DNA of 41,254 nt from Eubacterium sp. (GCA_022511225.1 JAFLRZ010000017.1:1-41254); one strand, 5' to 3'. Counted from the stretch's first letter, positions 8,314 through 16,635 are shown. Made by a program: numbers and translations. Notes: generated by a model not told the origin, from the sequence alone.

Positions 8314-9552
8314 TTGACGATATATAACTCTAACGAGAGAGGAAGCAATTCGGGTTGTAACCACTGTCCTCCAACACAGGTTGTGTGTTGCGGTAATTCG
8401 GGCTCAGTAGGTCCTACAGGTCCTACAGGTCCAATGGGACCAACCGGTCCGCAGGGTGTTCAGGGTGTGCAAGGTATTCAGGGAATACAAGGCCCTACAG
8501 GCCCTCAGGGTATTCCCGGTCCTAACGGTGCAGTTGGTGCAACAGGTCCTACAGGTCCACAGGGTATACCGGGTCCTAATGGTGCAGTAGGTCCAACTGG
8601 TCCGACCGGTGCAACAGGTGCTACCGGTGCTACAGGCGCAGTAGGTCCTACAGGTCCAACCGGCGCAACAGGTGCTACAGGCGCAGTAGGTCCCACAGGT
8701 CCAACCGGTGCAACAGGCGCTACAGGTGCAGTGGGTCCAACTGGTCCAACCGGTGCTACAGGTGCTACAGGCGCTACAGGCGCAGTGGGTCCTACAGGTC
8801 CAACCGGTGCAACAGGTGCTACTGGTGCAGTAGGTCCTACAGGTCCAACCGGTGCAACAGGTGCTACAGGCGCAGTAGGTCCTACAGGTCCGACCGGTGC
8901 AACAGGTGCTGCTGGTGCAGTAGGTCCTACAGGTCCGACCGGTGCAACAGGTGCTGCAGGTGCAGTAGGTCCTACAGGTCCAACCGGTGCAACAGGTGCT
9001 GCAGGTGCAGTAGGTCCTACAGGTCCGACCGGTGCAACAGGTGCTACAGGTGCAGTAGGTCCTACAGGTCCAACCGGTCCGACCGGTGCTACTGGTCCAA
9101 TAGGTCCTACAGGTCCAACAGGTGATGCAAACGGTTTGGCAGCATTCGGCGGACTGTATGATGATACTCCGCAGACATTAACATTAGTAGCAGACACTCC
9201 GTCGCAGATTCCGCTTGCAACTGCAATGCCTGCATCTAACGTAACAACAGGCTCGAATACACTAACTATCACTCAGAACGGTGTGTATGAAATCAACTTT
9301 TCAACAACTGCTTCCACATCGACTGGAATGACTATAACAATTCAGGTTCGAAACAACGGTACTGACATTCCGGGAACAGCTATTACAAAGACAATTCCTT
9401 CAAGTGAAAGCACCGAGTTTACAGGCAGCGTTATAACAAGTCTCAGCAACGGAGACGTTATAGATTTGGCTATAAGTGCGCCTCTTGCTGTGGACGCTAC
9501 ACTCGCAAACGGAATAAACGCAACACTCACCGTAAAGAAGCTTGATGCCTGA
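8314..9552 (+). CDS. Collagen-like Gly-X-Y repeat protein with BclA-type C-terminal domain
   Basis: I chose the TTG start at 8314, 8 bases after GGAGG, giving 412 residues. A short Cys-rich N-terminus ([12 protein letters not shown]) precedes an uninterrupted collagen-like region of 81 Gly-X-Y triplets (8401-9129), mostly GPT, GAT and GAV, with Thr as the usual Y residue. The last about 135 residues are a beta-rich domain with the layout of the trimerising BclA/C1q-like C-terminus ([13 protein letters not shown], then a NGVYEINFS strand). Such proteins form hair-like filaments on the spore surface of Bacillus and Clostridium. A spore-coat or exosporium location is inference. The following glycosyltransferase probably decorates its threonines. 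Confidence 0.9.
   Translation: MTIYNSNERGSNSGCNHCPPTQVVCCGNSGSVGPTGPTGPMGPTGPQGVQGVQGIQGIQGPTGPQGIPGPNGAVGATGPTGPQGIPGPNGAVGPTGPTGATGATGATGAVGPTGPTGATGATGAVGPTGPTGATGATGAVGPTGPTGATGATGATGAVGPTGPTGATGATGAVGPTGPTGATGATGAVGPTGPTGATGAAGAVGPTGPTGATGAAGAVGPTGPTGATGAAGAVGPTGPTGATGATGAVGPTGPTGPTGATGPIGPTGPTGDANGLAAFGGLYDDTPQTLTLVADTPSQIPLATAMPASNVTTGSNTLTITQNGVYEINFSTTASTSTGMTITIQVRNNGTDIPGTAITKTIPSSESTEFTGSVITSLSNGDVIDLAISAPLAVDATLANGINATLTVKKLDA
8590..9057 (+). repeat. Tandem 45-bp coding minisatellite in the collagen-like gene
   Basis: Ten consecutive copies of a unit encoding [15 protein letters not shown]. Two copies carry an additional GAT triplet (54 bp) and three have GAA for the second GAT. 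Synonymous differences between units are few, which suggests recent expansion by slippage or recombination. Confidence 0.9.
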
Positions 9553-9580
9553 TAAGAATATAAAATAAGATATATGTCTT

Positions 9581-9608
9581 TACAGGGTAGCATAATTTGC
9601 TGCCCTAC
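9581..9608. repeat. Short palindromic intergenic element (AGGGTAGCA...TGCTGCCCT)
   Basis: AGGGTAGCA TAATT TGCTGCCCT forms a 9-bp stem with one mismatch. It resembles the element at 51-75 and lies between the collagen-like gene and the glycosyltransferase. It could act as a weak attenuator. Confidence 0.6.
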
Positions 9609-9635
9609 ATATTTATGAAAGGTTCTAAAATCATT

Positions 9636-10736
9636 ATGTCTGAATACAAAGTAGCAGTGTATGCAATATGCAAAAATGAAGAAAAGTTTGTTGACAGATG
9701 GATAGATTCTATGAGCGAAGCAGACGGGATTTTCGTTACCGATACAGGCTCGACAGATAATACTGTTCAAAGACTTGAGGACAGAGGTGCAATCGTCAAC
9801 ACGGTTAAGCTTGACGTATGGCGGTTTGACGAGGCACGCAACATCTCTATGAGCTACATTCCTGATGATTTTGATATTTGCGTTTGCACCGATCTTGACG
9901 AGGTGTTCGAAAAGGGCTGGAGAGAGCTTCTTGAAAAAGCGTGGGTAAAAGATGTAACCACAAGATGTAAGTATAAATACACGTGGAGCTTTAATGATGA
10001 CGGCACTCCGGGTGTAAATTTTATGGGTGAAAAAATTCACGCAAGGCACGGCTTTAAATGGATTCATCCCGTCCACGAGGTGCTTGAATACAGCGGTGAA
10101 AAACCTGACGTGTATTCAGAAGATGGAAGAATACGCCTTAACCATTATCCTGATGATACAAAATCGCGCGGTCAATATCTGCCTTTGCTTGAATTATCTG
10201 TCGAGGAAGCACCTGATGATGACAGAAATGTGCATTATCTCGGCAGAGAATATATGTTTTATCATAAATGGGATAAGTGCATTGAAACACTTAAACGGCA
10301 CCTCGAAATGCCAAAGGCAAAATGGCTTGACGAACGTGCGGCATCAATGCGCTACATTGCAAGAGCATACAGGGCAAAGGGTGATATATGGCAGTCGTCA
10401 AGCTGGTTTTACAGAGCGATAGCAGAGGCTCCGTATCTTCGCGAGGGATACGTTGAAATGGCACAGCTTGCGTACGCTGAGGGAAACTGGGCGAAAGCGT
10501 ATCACATGGTGGACGAGGCACTGAAAATAACCGAGCCGCCGAAAACGTATATTAACGAAGCCTTCTGCTGGGATTATACTGTTTATGATTTGGGCGCAAT
10601 TTCGGCTTACAATCTCGGAATGTACGAAAAGTCGCTTGAATTTGCTAAAACGGCTTTGAAGATGAAGCCTGATGATGAAAGGCTGAGGTCTAATCTTGAA
10701 ATCATTATGAGTAAGATTAAAGATAAGAATAAATAG
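9636..10736 (+). CDS. Family 2 glycosyltransferase with C-terminal TPR-like repeats
   Basis: The start at 9636 gives 366 residues; two earlier in-frame codons are rejected because one lies inside the palindromic repeat and neither has a ribosome-binding site. The N-terminal about 200 residues are a GT-A fold: KVAVYAICKNEE, VTDTGSTDNT and the metal-binding CTDLDEVFEKGW. The C-terminal half (from about residue 200) is helical with TPR-like pairs, as in other SPBc2/GT2-TPR fusions. The enzyme should move a sugar from a nucleotide donor to an acceptor in the cytoplasm. It directly follows the collagen-like gene, which suggests that it glycosylates that protein (compare SgtA next to BclA3 in Clostridioides difficile). 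Substrate and sugar cannot be read from sequence. Confidence 0.9.
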   Translation: MSEYKVAVYAICKNEEKFVDRWIDSMSEADGIFVTDTGSTDNTVQRLEDRGAIVNTVKLDVWRFDEARNISMSYIPDDFDICVCTDLDEVFEKGWRELLEKAWVKDVTTRCKYKYTWSFNDDGTPGVNFMGEKIHARHGFKWIHPVHEVLEYSGEKPDVYSEDGRIRLNHYPDDTKSRGQYLPLLELSVEEAPDDDRNVHYLGREYMFYHKWDKCIETLKRHLEMPKAKWLDERAASMRYIARAYRAKGDIWQSSSWFYRAIAEAPYLREGYVEMAQLAYAEGNWAKAYHMVDEALKITEPPKTYINEAFCWDYTVYDLGAISAYNLGMYEKSLEFAKTALKMKPDDERLRSNLEIIMSKIKDKNK

Positions 10737-10764
10737 CCGAAGTGAAGAGTGAAGAGAAAAGAGA

Positions 10765-10807
10765 AAAAGGAAAAGGAAATTCTCAGATGAGAATTTCCTT
10801 TTCCTTT

Positions 10808-10808
<1 letters not shown>
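10765..10808. terminator. Bidirectional terminator, 21-bp perfect hairpin
   Basis: AAAAGGAAAAGGAAATTCTCA is mirrored perfectly after a GA spacer. It ends with T-rich tracts on both strands, so it can stop the glycosyltransferase transcript from the left and the tRNA transcript from the right. Its right arm reaches the last base of the tRNA CCA end. Confidence 0.8.
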
Positions 10809-10884
<76 letters not shown>

Positions 10885-10897
10885 ACATTGCTAAATT

Positions 10898-10926
10898 ATT
10901 ATAGTAGAAGTTAGTTTATTTGTCAA
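10898..10926 (-). promoter_or_regulatory. Consensus promoter for tRNA-Arg
   Basis: On the minus strand, TTGACA, a 17-base spacer and TATAAT end about 13 bases before the mature tRNA 5' end. Confidence 0.85.
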
Positions 10927-10934
10927 ACAAAAAA

Positions 10935-12068
10935 TCAAATCAACACCAGATAACCCTCGCCGCTCTCAACATAGCTTTTGCACTTATGACCAAGCACTTT
11001 TTCACCTAAGTCTGATGCCTTCACGTTGTCAACAAGGTCGACTACTGCCCTTTTATATTCTTCTTCACTGTCTATATAAAATTCTATATATCCCTTTGCG
11101 CTTTTGTTCTCATTATCTATGCAGGCATTGAGAACTGCGTCATAATCATAAGTAGTGAAATTAAGTCCCTCGCGTTCGTAATAATTATCTGCCGAGGCGG
11201 TACATTTAAACAAATCGCACTCCTTATCAATATTATGCTCTTTGAGAAGCTGAGCATTGTTCATAGCAAAATAATAATGATTGATGTGAGGAAAACACGT
11301 TTCGCTGTCCGTCTGATCTCCCCACGTTACGTCGCTGTAATACCTCTCGCCGTCAAGCTCGACCATTAGCCACGCGTGGCTATCGCCCTTTGACTCGCCT
11401 GAAATAAGCGTGCTTTTAATGCCTGTAAGAGATAGCAAATATTGATATGCCTTCGTATATCCCGAGCAGACTGCTGACGAATTAATTAGTGCCCCCTCAA
11501 GCGTATATACCGAATTATATCCTTTATTTTCTGACTGATTACTATAGACTACGCTATCGGCAATATAATCAAATACTGCAAGTGCTCTGCTGTAGTCATC
11601 ACCGGCGGGATTGATTTCGCTCATAATCTGCTCAGCCTTTGCTTCGATTGCGGCTGTTTTTGCAGTGATTTCATCACTTGTAAGACTGTAGCTCATACTC
11701 ATATTACCGTTGCTCGAAAAAGTTGCCTCCCCCTGAGTCCAGAAAATCTCGGGATTATCATTAAGCACGTAGTAAAGTATATCAAAAACGTCATCGGTTT
11801 CAAGGCTTTCGCTCACATAGAATTCTTCATTCTGTGCCATTATGCCGCCATAAATATTATCGTATGCCTTCTTCCCCGCATCATCAAGAGTGTTGTAAAA
11901 AATACGGCTTGCTGTGAAATTAGTTTTATATTTTACAGTCGTCGGCTCGGCAGTGGTGCTTGGCTGTGTGCTTTTCTCGATTATGTAATTGTTTAAAACA
12001 GAACACCCTGCAAGGCTGATGCACAGTATAAAAACAGTTATCAGTTTAATTGATAATGACCTTTTCAT
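10935..12068 (-). CDS. Transglutaminase-like lipoprotein
   Basis: A 377-residue exported lipoprotein. The N-terminus has a lysine/arginine start, a hydrophobic helix and the lipobox LAGC with Cys22 as the lipidated residue. A low-complexity Thr/Ser linker (about 33-50) follows. The transglutaminase core carries the catalytic triad Cys201 (SSAVCSGY), His231 (DSHAWLMV) and Asp246 (YYSDVTWG). Bacterial members may act as cysteine proteases or transglutaminases at the cell surface; the substrate is unknown. GAGGTGA precedes the ATG and a promoter is at 12086-12114. It is monocistronic and divergent from the next glycosyltransferase. Confidence 0.88.
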   Translation of the reverse strand: MKRSLSIKLITVFILCISLAGCSVLNNYIIEKSTQPSTTAEPTTVKYKTNFTASRIFYNTLDDAGKKAYDNIYGGIMAQNEEFYVSESLETDDVFDILYYVLNDNPEIFWTQGEATFSSNGNMSMSYSLTSDEITAKTAAIEAKAEQIMSEINPAGDDYSRALAVFDYIADSVVYSNQSENKGYNSVYTLEGALINSSAVCSGYTKAYQYLLSLTGIKSTLISGESKGDSHAWLMVELDGERYYSDVTWGDQTDSETCFPHINHYYFAMNNAQLLKEHNIDKECDLFKCTASADNYYEREGLNFTTYDYDAVLNACIDNENKSAKGYIEFYIDSEEEYKRAVVDLVDNVKASDLGEKVLGHKCKSYVESGEGYLVLI

Positions 12069-12085
12069 ATTTCACCTCGTGGTTT

Positions 12086-12114
12086 ATTATAGCAGATAAT
12101 AAACAATCGTGCAA
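12086..12114 (-). promoter_or_regulatory. Promoter for the transglutaminase-like lipoprotein
   Basis: On the minus strand, TTGCAC, a 17-base spacer and a perfect TATAAT lie about 18 bases upstream of the start codon. Confidence 0.65.
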
Positions 12115-12127
12115 TAAATCAAGTGAG

Positions 12128-12156
12128 TTGACAAAGACTTCGTAATAATATAATAT
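12128..12156 (+). promoter_or_regulatory. Promoter for the GtrB-like glycosyltransferase, with adjacent inverted repeat
   Basis: TTGACA, 17 bases and TAATAT. The inverted repeat ATAATGT aaaagc ACATTAT (12155-12174) begins in the -10 element and covers the expected start site, so it may be an operator. Confidence 0.65.
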
Positions 12157-12195
12157 AATGTAAAAGCACATTATGTCTATATTTAGGAGTTATAA

Positions 12196-13134
12196 ATGAA
12201 ATTATCTTTTGTCTGCCCATGCTTTAACGAGGCTCAAAACGTTGAGCCTATGCTCAAGGCGATAGAATCTGCTTTCCCGATTTATGAAGAATATGAAGTA
12301 ATATTTATCAATGACGGAAGCACTGACAATACTTTTGAAAAGCTCAAAGAGCTTAAAATGAATAGCCGTTCAAACATTGTGATTATTAACTTTTCGAGGA
12401 ATTTCGGCAAGGAATCGGCAATGTATGCAGGGCTTGAAAATGCCTGCGGTGAGATTATTTCAATCATAGATGCAGACTTGCAGCAGGACCCTTCTATTGT
12501 CAAAAAAATGGTAGAGCTTCTTGATAAAAATCCTGAGCTTGATTGCGTATGCGCCTGTCAGGAGGAGAGAATCGAAAACAAGTTTATATCTGCGTGCAAG
12601 GGATTTTTCTATAAGATTGCAGACAGATTTACGGACGTTTCCTTCAAAAGCGGTGCATCGGATTTCAGAAGTTTTAGAAGACCTGTCAGAGATGCAATAT
12701 TATCGCTTCGTGAATACAACCGCTTCAGCAAGGGAATATTCAGCTGGGTAGGCTTTAACACAATGTATATTCCTTACGTTGCAAATGAGCGTCAAAACGG
12801 CAAAAGCTCGTTTAATATGTACAAGCTTATCAAATACGCATTAAACGGAATCATATCATTTTCCACAGCTCCGCTCAAGTTCGCAACCTTTATGGGCGGT
12901 ACGACAATAGTATTCAGTGTGATTTATTCAATCATTACCGTTATACGAAAGCTTGTCAGCAATATTTCCGTTGACGGCTTCACACAGCTTGTTATGCTCA
13001 TTTCGTTTTTAGGCGGAATACAGCTTTTTACACTGGGAATTATAGGCGAATACCTTGCAAAAAATTACATCGAAACGAAAAACAGACCGATATATATTGC
13101 AAAAGAGATTTTAGACTATAAGAAAAAAGATTAG
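12196..13134 (+). CDS. GtrB/DPM1-like membrane glycosyltransferase
   Basis: A 312-residue family 2 glycosyltransferase. The GT-A domain has VCPCFNEAQN at the N-terminus, NDGSTDNT (about 39-46) and the metal-binding Asp-Ala-Asp at 92-94 (IIDADLQQDP). Two C-terminal membrane helices (about 228-253 and 266-292) anchor it. The architecture matches bactoprenyl-phosphate glucosyltransferases such as GtrB, which load a sugar onto undecaprenyl phosphate for wall or glycan modification. The real sugar is unknown. TTAGGAG precedes the ATG. The Gfo/Idh oxidoreductase follows by 15 bases, so they are likely co-transcribed. Confidence 0.92.
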   Translation: MKLSFVCPCFNEAQNVEPMLKAIESAFPIYEEYEVIFINDGSTDNTFEKLKELKMNSRSNIVIINFSRNFGKESAMYAGLENACGEIISIIDADLQQDPSIVKKMVELLDKNPELDCVCACQEERIENKFISACKGFFYKIADRFTDVSFKSGASDFRSFRRPVRDAILSLREYNRFSKGIFSWVGFNTMYIPYVANERQNGKSSFNMYKLIKYALNGIISFSTAPLKFATFMGGTTIVFSVIYSIITVIRKLVSNISVDGFTQLVMLISFLGGIQLFTLGIIGEYLAKNYIETKNRPIYIAKEILDYKKKD

Positions 13135-13149
13135 CAAAAGGATGATTTT

Positions 13150-14112
13150 ATGCAGAAATTCAGATGGGCTTATATCGGAAGCGGAAATATTGCAAACTCG
13201 ACTGCCAACAGTATCCTAAAGGGTAATCACGCTATAACCTCCGTTTTCAGCAGGAATTTTGACAAGGCAAAATCATTTGCGCAGAAGCACGGTGCGTCGG
13301 CATTTAATAATTTTGAAGAAGCTGTTAACAGAAGTGACGTTGATGCAGTATATATCGCAACGCCGCACACCTCTCACGTTGAATACGCTGTCAAGGCAAT
13401 GGAGCTTGGCAAACCTGTTCTTTGCGAAAAGCCCGTAGGAGTCAGTGTTAAAGACGTTGATATTCTTACAGAATCGGCAGCGAAAAATGACGTTTATTTC
13501 TGCGAGGCAATGTGGACTTGGTTTTCCGACGTTGCGCTGACCGTAAAAAAATGGGTTGATGATAAAGAGATAGGTGAAGTAAAGGACGTCGTTATCAATT
13601 ATGCCTTCCCCGGTATATTAATGCCGAAAACGTCAAGAGTTTTAACTCCCGAAACAGCCGGCGGTGCTTTGCTTGACATCGGAATTTACCCGATTACATA
13701 TTGTTATAACCTTTTTGGATTTCCTAAAAATATTTCGTGCAAGGGCACTTTAAAGAACGGTATTGATATAAGCGAAACCGTTATTCTTGAATATGACGGC
13801 TTTAAGTGCACGCTTAATATGTCGCTCTGTACGCTTAAAGAAACCTGTACTATTAAGGGCAGCAAGGGAACGATAAGCCTGCCTGTCTTTTTCCATATGG
13901 CATCAAAAGCCGTACTGAAAACCGACAGTAAAAAGCAGGTGTTCAAGGGTAAAACAGACTACCTTACAGAGTTTACGAGAGCCTCGGAGGAAATAAAGCA
14001 AGGCAAAAAGCAATCGTCATATATTCCATTTTCTGCAACGAGAGATTGTATGCTTATTATGGACGAGTGCCGAAAGCAAATGAATTTAATCTATCCGTTT
14101 GAGGAAGAATAA
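13150..14112 (+). CDS. Gfo/Idh/MocA family NAD(P)-dependent oxidoreductase
   Basis: A 320-residue cytoplasmic dehydrogenase. The N-terminal Rossmann fold has the dinucleotide motif IGSGNIANS (about residues 10-18) and the family hallmark EKPVGVSVKD (about 94-103); the C-terminal alpha/beta domain carries the substrate site (GGALLDIGIYP). Members oxidise or reduce sugar and inositol derivatives. Co-transcription with the lipid-linked glycosyltransferase suggests a sugar-precursor role, but no substrate can be assigned. AAAAGGAT precedes the ATG. No clear terminator follows. Confidence 0.92.
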   Translation: MQKFRWAYIGSGNIANSTANSILKGNHAITSVFSRNFDKAKSFAQKHGASAFNNFEEAVNRSDVDAVYIATPHTSHVEYAVKAMELGKPVLCEKPVGVSVKDVDILTESAAKNDVYFCEAMWTWFSDVALTVKKWVDDKEIGEVKDVVINYAFPGILMPKTSRVLTPETAGGALLDIGIYPITYCYNLFGFPKNISCKGTLKNGIDISETVILEYDGFKCTLNMSLCTLKETCTIKGSKGTISLPVFFHMASKAVLKTDSKKQVFKGKTDYLTEFTRASEEIKQGKKQSSYIPFSATRDCMLIMDECRKQMNLIYPFEEE

Positions 14113-14161
14113 GATAAAGCGCTATATACCTTGTTTTTTCTTTCTGTCTTTCTCATAAAAA

Positions 14162-14200
14162 ATATGCACCTCAAAAGTGTTTAACTTTTGTGATGCATAT
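14162..14200. repeat. Large imperfect inverted repeat
   Basis: A 17-base arm (ATATGCACCTCAAAAGT) pairs with 14184-14200 with two mismatches around a 5-base loop. The run of bases after the stem is T-rich only on the minus strand, so it looks like a minus-strand terminator although no minus-strand gene lies nearby. Confidence 0.6.
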
Positions 14201-14231
14201 CAAAGTTGCATTAAGAAAGGTATTTCGCTAA

Positions 14232-14642
14232 ATGGAACAAGAAATATATTATTCTGGAATAACATATTTTCTTTCAATTGCGTTACTATTTGTGTGGAGT
14301 GTTCTTTTATTTATAAAGTTTATAAACAGAAAAACAAAAAATGAAAGATTTTATGATTATTGGGGTGACAAAGCTGAATTTATACATTGTTTGGGAGTAA
14401 TTGGACTAATTTGTTTTACCATATATTCGTCATATAAAAGTTTTTCTATTACATTTTATTCAATTGCCCAATCAATATTTATTCTATGTGTTCTGATCAG
14501 TGTTTTGATATATTTTTTGTTTGAATATAAAATCAGCAAAAATATGAATGTCTCAATCAAAAAACACAAAGTTATTAAATTTGTTGTAACAACGAGCATC
14601 ATACTATTATTATTTATTTCATATATGAAATGCACTTATTAA
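14232..14642 (+). CDS. AT-rich four-helix membrane protein of unknown family
   Basis: A 136-residue protein with four predicted membrane helices (about 9-29, 46-66, 76-96 and 114-132), few charged residues between them and no motif I recognise. The codon use is strikingly AT-rich (many ATA, TTT, AAA, TTA) compared with neighbours that prefer CTT, AAG and GCA. It is flanked by a large inverted repeat upstream and a clean terminator downstream. Together these suggest recent acquisition or a remnant of a mobile segment. AAGAAAGG lies about 11 bases before the ATG. It may be a real gene of unknown function; I cannot exclude that it is a decaying one. Confidence 0.65.
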   Translation: MEQEIYYSGITYFLSIALLFVWSVLLFIKFINRKTKNERFYDYWGDKAEFIHCLGVIGLICFTIYSSYKSFSITFYSIAQSIFILCVLISVLIYFLFEYKISKNMNVSIKKHKVIKFVVTTSIILLLFISYMKCTY

Positions 14643-14705
14643 CAGAACACAAGAAGATGGTCCTTCTGTTGAAAAAATTGGGGATTGAGGTGCTTATTCT
14701 GATTC

Positions 14706-14738
14706 AAAGGTATCCATTAGGATACCTTTTATTTTTTT
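14706..14738 (+). terminator. Rho-independent terminator after the AT-rich membrane gene
   Basis: AAAGGTATCC ATTA GGATACCTTT followed by a T-rich run. It ends about 30 bases before corA. Confidence 0.85.
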
Positions 14739-14770
14739 GAAATATTGTCAATAATTCTATTGGTGATATT

Positions 14771-15688
14771 ATGTTTTATCAGCTTGAGGATGAATTTGTC
14801 AGCATAAGTGCTGATGAAATAAGCAAAAATATTCTGACAATAGGATATATGAGATGTGACGAGCTGGAGAAAAAATACAAGGACTTCGGCTTTTCGACTC
14901 AATCATTTGAAGAGAGCCGAAAGAATGAAATGCTTTTTTCGCCTGTATTGAAACTTTATGACGATTACATTTTGATTAAGCTTGACATAAAAGAGCTCGA
15001 TTTGCGTGCAGTGTTATTTGTTGCAAAAAATCTTTTTCTCGCTATTACATTTGAAAAGAGCAAGGCAAATTACCGTGATATCTTTATGGACATTATCTCG
15101 CGCGCCAAGAACACAAAGGCTAATGAAGAACGTATCATCGCCTGCTTTCTTGAAGAATTGATGGACTCGTACAAAAATTTAATCGAGATGCTGCAGACTG
15201 AGCTCCTTGACCTTGAAAAAACTGTGTTTGACGAATGTACTGATAATAATTTCAACAAAAAGCTGCTTGATGTCAAGCATCAGCTTCTTATATTCCGTGA
15301 CCTTTATGAGCAGATAACCGAACTGTGCGAAAGGCTTGACGGAAACGAAAATGAGCTTTTTGAAAAGCAGGAGCTAATCTGCCTTGAGGCTGCTAAAAGC
15401 AAGGCACAAAGATACAGAGAGAGAATTGATTTGATGCGTGACAGCGTTAATCATATATGGGACAGCTATCAGGCTTATCTCGATATAGGGCTTAATCAGT
15501 CTATGAAAACATTTACTCTGCTGACTACAATCTTTTTTCCGATAACTATTATTGTTGGCTGGTACGGAATGAATTTCAGGTATATGCCCGAGCTTGAATG
15601 GAAATACGGGTATGTTTATGTTATTGTTGTTACGATAGCAATTGTAGCAATGTTTTTCCTGTGGTTTAAGAAACGTAAGTGGCTTTAA
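14771..15688 (+). CDS. corA: CorA family divalent cation transporter
   Basis: A 305-residue protein of the CorA (2-TM-GxN) family that forms pentameric channels for magnesium or other divalent ions. A long soluble funnel domain, including a coiled-coil-prone helix around residues 120-245, precedes two C-terminal membrane helices. The GMN signature (266-268, in WYGMNFRYMPEL) lies at the end of the first. The C-terminal basic tail KKRKWL is typical. GGTGAT precedes the ATG; the gene follows a terminator, so it should have its own promoter, which I could not define. Confidence 0.93.
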   Translation: MFYQLEDEFVSISADEISKNILTIGYMRCDELEKKYKDFGFSTQSFEESRKNEMLFSPVLKLYDDYILIKLDIKELDLRAVLFVAKNLFLAITFEKSKANYRDIFMDIISRAKNTKANEERIIACFLEELMDSYKNLIEMLQTELLDLEKTVFDECTDNNFNKKLLDVKHQLLIFRDLYEQITELCERLDGNENELFEKQELICLEAAKSKAQRYRERIDLMRDSVNHIWDSYQAYLDIGLNQSMKTFTLLTTIFFPITIIVGWYGMNFRYMPELEWKYGYVYVIVVTIAIVAMFFLWFKKRKWL

Positions 15689-15840
15689 GTATTTATCTGA
15701 AAATTCTCTGCTGCGCAGAGGGAACGCTGCTTAGACTTTTGAAAAAGCGCATAACTGCGCCGAAATTGTATTGAACACAACTGCTGCAGGGAGCGATGAC
15801 CACATCGCTTCGTATGCGAATCATCCTTATAAACGATAAG
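15689..15840. other. Intergenic stretch without recognisable gene
   Basis: The stretch between corA and the first terminator hairpin holds only a small palindrome (CTCTGC TGC GCAGAG, 15707-15721). An open frame on the minus strand crosses it and antisense-overlaps rpsR, but looks non-coding. Confidence 0.5.
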
Positions 15841-15874
15841 AAAAAGAGCAGGAACATCGAGTTCCTGCTCTTTT
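15841..15874 (+). terminator. Terminator downstream of corA
   Basis: AAAAGAGCAGGAAC ATCGA GTTCCTGCTCTTTT, a 14-bp perfect stem followed by TTTT. Confidence 0.8.
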
Positions 15875-15909
15875 GGCGCTTTCCGTTTTTGCATCTTTTT
15901 CGAAAATCT

Positions 15910-15940
15910 AAAACGGTTATCCATTCGGATAACCGTTTTT
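15910..15940. terminator. Bidirectional terminator of the rpsF-ssb-rpsR operon
   Basis: AAAACGGTTATCC ATTC GGATAACCGTTTT has T runs on both strands and lies 10 bases beyond the rpsR stop codon. Confidence 0.85.
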
Positions 15941-15949
15941 AAATACTTA

Positions 15950-16189
15950 TTAGTCAGCTGAGTAAGGGAGAAGTGCAACGTGTCTTGCTCTCTTGATAGC
16001 TGTTGTAAGCTCTCTCTGGTGCTTTGCACAGGTACCTGTTACACGACGAGGAAGAATCTTTGCTCTTTCTGAAACAAATCTCTTAAGTCTTGTAACATCC
16101 TTGTAGTCGATTTCTTCAACCTTTTCTACACAGAAAACGCATACTTTTCTGCGGCTCTTGTGAGAGCCTGCATTTCTATTGTATGCCAT
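15950..16189 (-). CDS. rpsR: 30S ribosomal protein S18
   Basis: A 79-residue basic protein of typical S18 length. The core pattern ([23 protein letters not shown] and [26 protein letters not shown]) is unmistakable. S18 binds the 30S platform together with S6. The N-terminal stretch RKVCVFC carries a CxxC, which with further Cys/His residues could bind zinc, as in some S18 paralogues. GGAGGAAAC precedes the ATG. Last gene of the rpsF-ssb-rpsR operon; a terminator follows. Confidence 0.97.
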   Translation of the reverse strand: MAYNRNAGSHKSRRKVCVFCVEKVEEIDYKDVTRLKRFVSERAKILPRRVTGTCAKHQRELTTAIKRARHVALLPYSAD

Positions 16190-16203
16190 AATAGTTTCCT
16201 CCT

Positions 16204-16635
16204 TTAAAATGGTAAGTCGTCATCAACATCGACGATTTCCTCAAAATCTGAGTTGTCGGCACTTGCATAGCTTGGTGCCGGCTGTGAGAATGCAGCGTTT
16301 GATGTACCACTTTCAGCCTTTGAGCCACAAAATGATACGTTGTTTGCGAGTACTTCAACCTGCTTTCTGTTGTTGCCGTTTTTGTCGGTATAATTACTTG
16401 TCTGAATTGTACCCTCAACGGCAATCATTGAGCCCTTGTGGAAGTAGCGGGAAATAAATTCCGCAGTCTGTCTCCAAGCAACACAGTCAATAAAATCAGC
16501 CTGTCTTTCAGCGCCCTGTCTTTGGAAATTCCTGTCACAGGCTACTGTAAAACGAAGAACCGATACACCTGACGGTGTTGTGCGAAGCTCCGGTTCATAG
16601 GTAAGTCTACCCATGAGTGCAACCATATTAATCAT
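16204..16635 (-). CDS. ssb: Single-stranded DNA-binding protein
   Basis: A 143-residue SSB. The N-terminal OB fold (about residues 1-108) contains [20 protein letters not shown] and [14 protein letters not shown]; a Gly/Ser/Ala-rich linker leads to the acidic tip DVDDDLPF that recruits replication and repair proteins. The arrangement between rpsF and rpsR is the classic Firmicutes one and couples replication and translation. The start [11 protein letters not shown] is supported by an AGGAGGAAT-type ribosome-binding site upstream. It acts as a tetramer on exposed single-stranded DNA. Confidence 0.97.
   Translation of the reverse strand: MINMVALMGRLTYEPELRTTPSGVSVLRFTVACDRNFQRQGAERQADFIDCVAWRQTAEFISRYFHKGSMIAVEGTIQTSNYTDKNGNNRKQVEVLANNVSFCGSKAESGTSNAAFSQPAPSYASADNSDFEEIVDVDDDLPF

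Noticed and set aside
8590-9057. Regularly spaced repeats that could suggest a CRISPR array
   Set aside because: The units are contiguous, in frame and encode Gly-X-Y triplets; there are no unique spacers and no cas genes.
8505-9272. 255-codon open frame antisense to the collagen-like gene
   Set aside because: Gly-Pro-Thr codons read backward give stop-free repeats; no ribosome-binding site and no independent sequence character.
15685-16029. 114-codon minus-strand frame downstream of and overlapping rpsR
   Set aside because: It crosses two terminators and part of rpsR in another frame; no conserved features.
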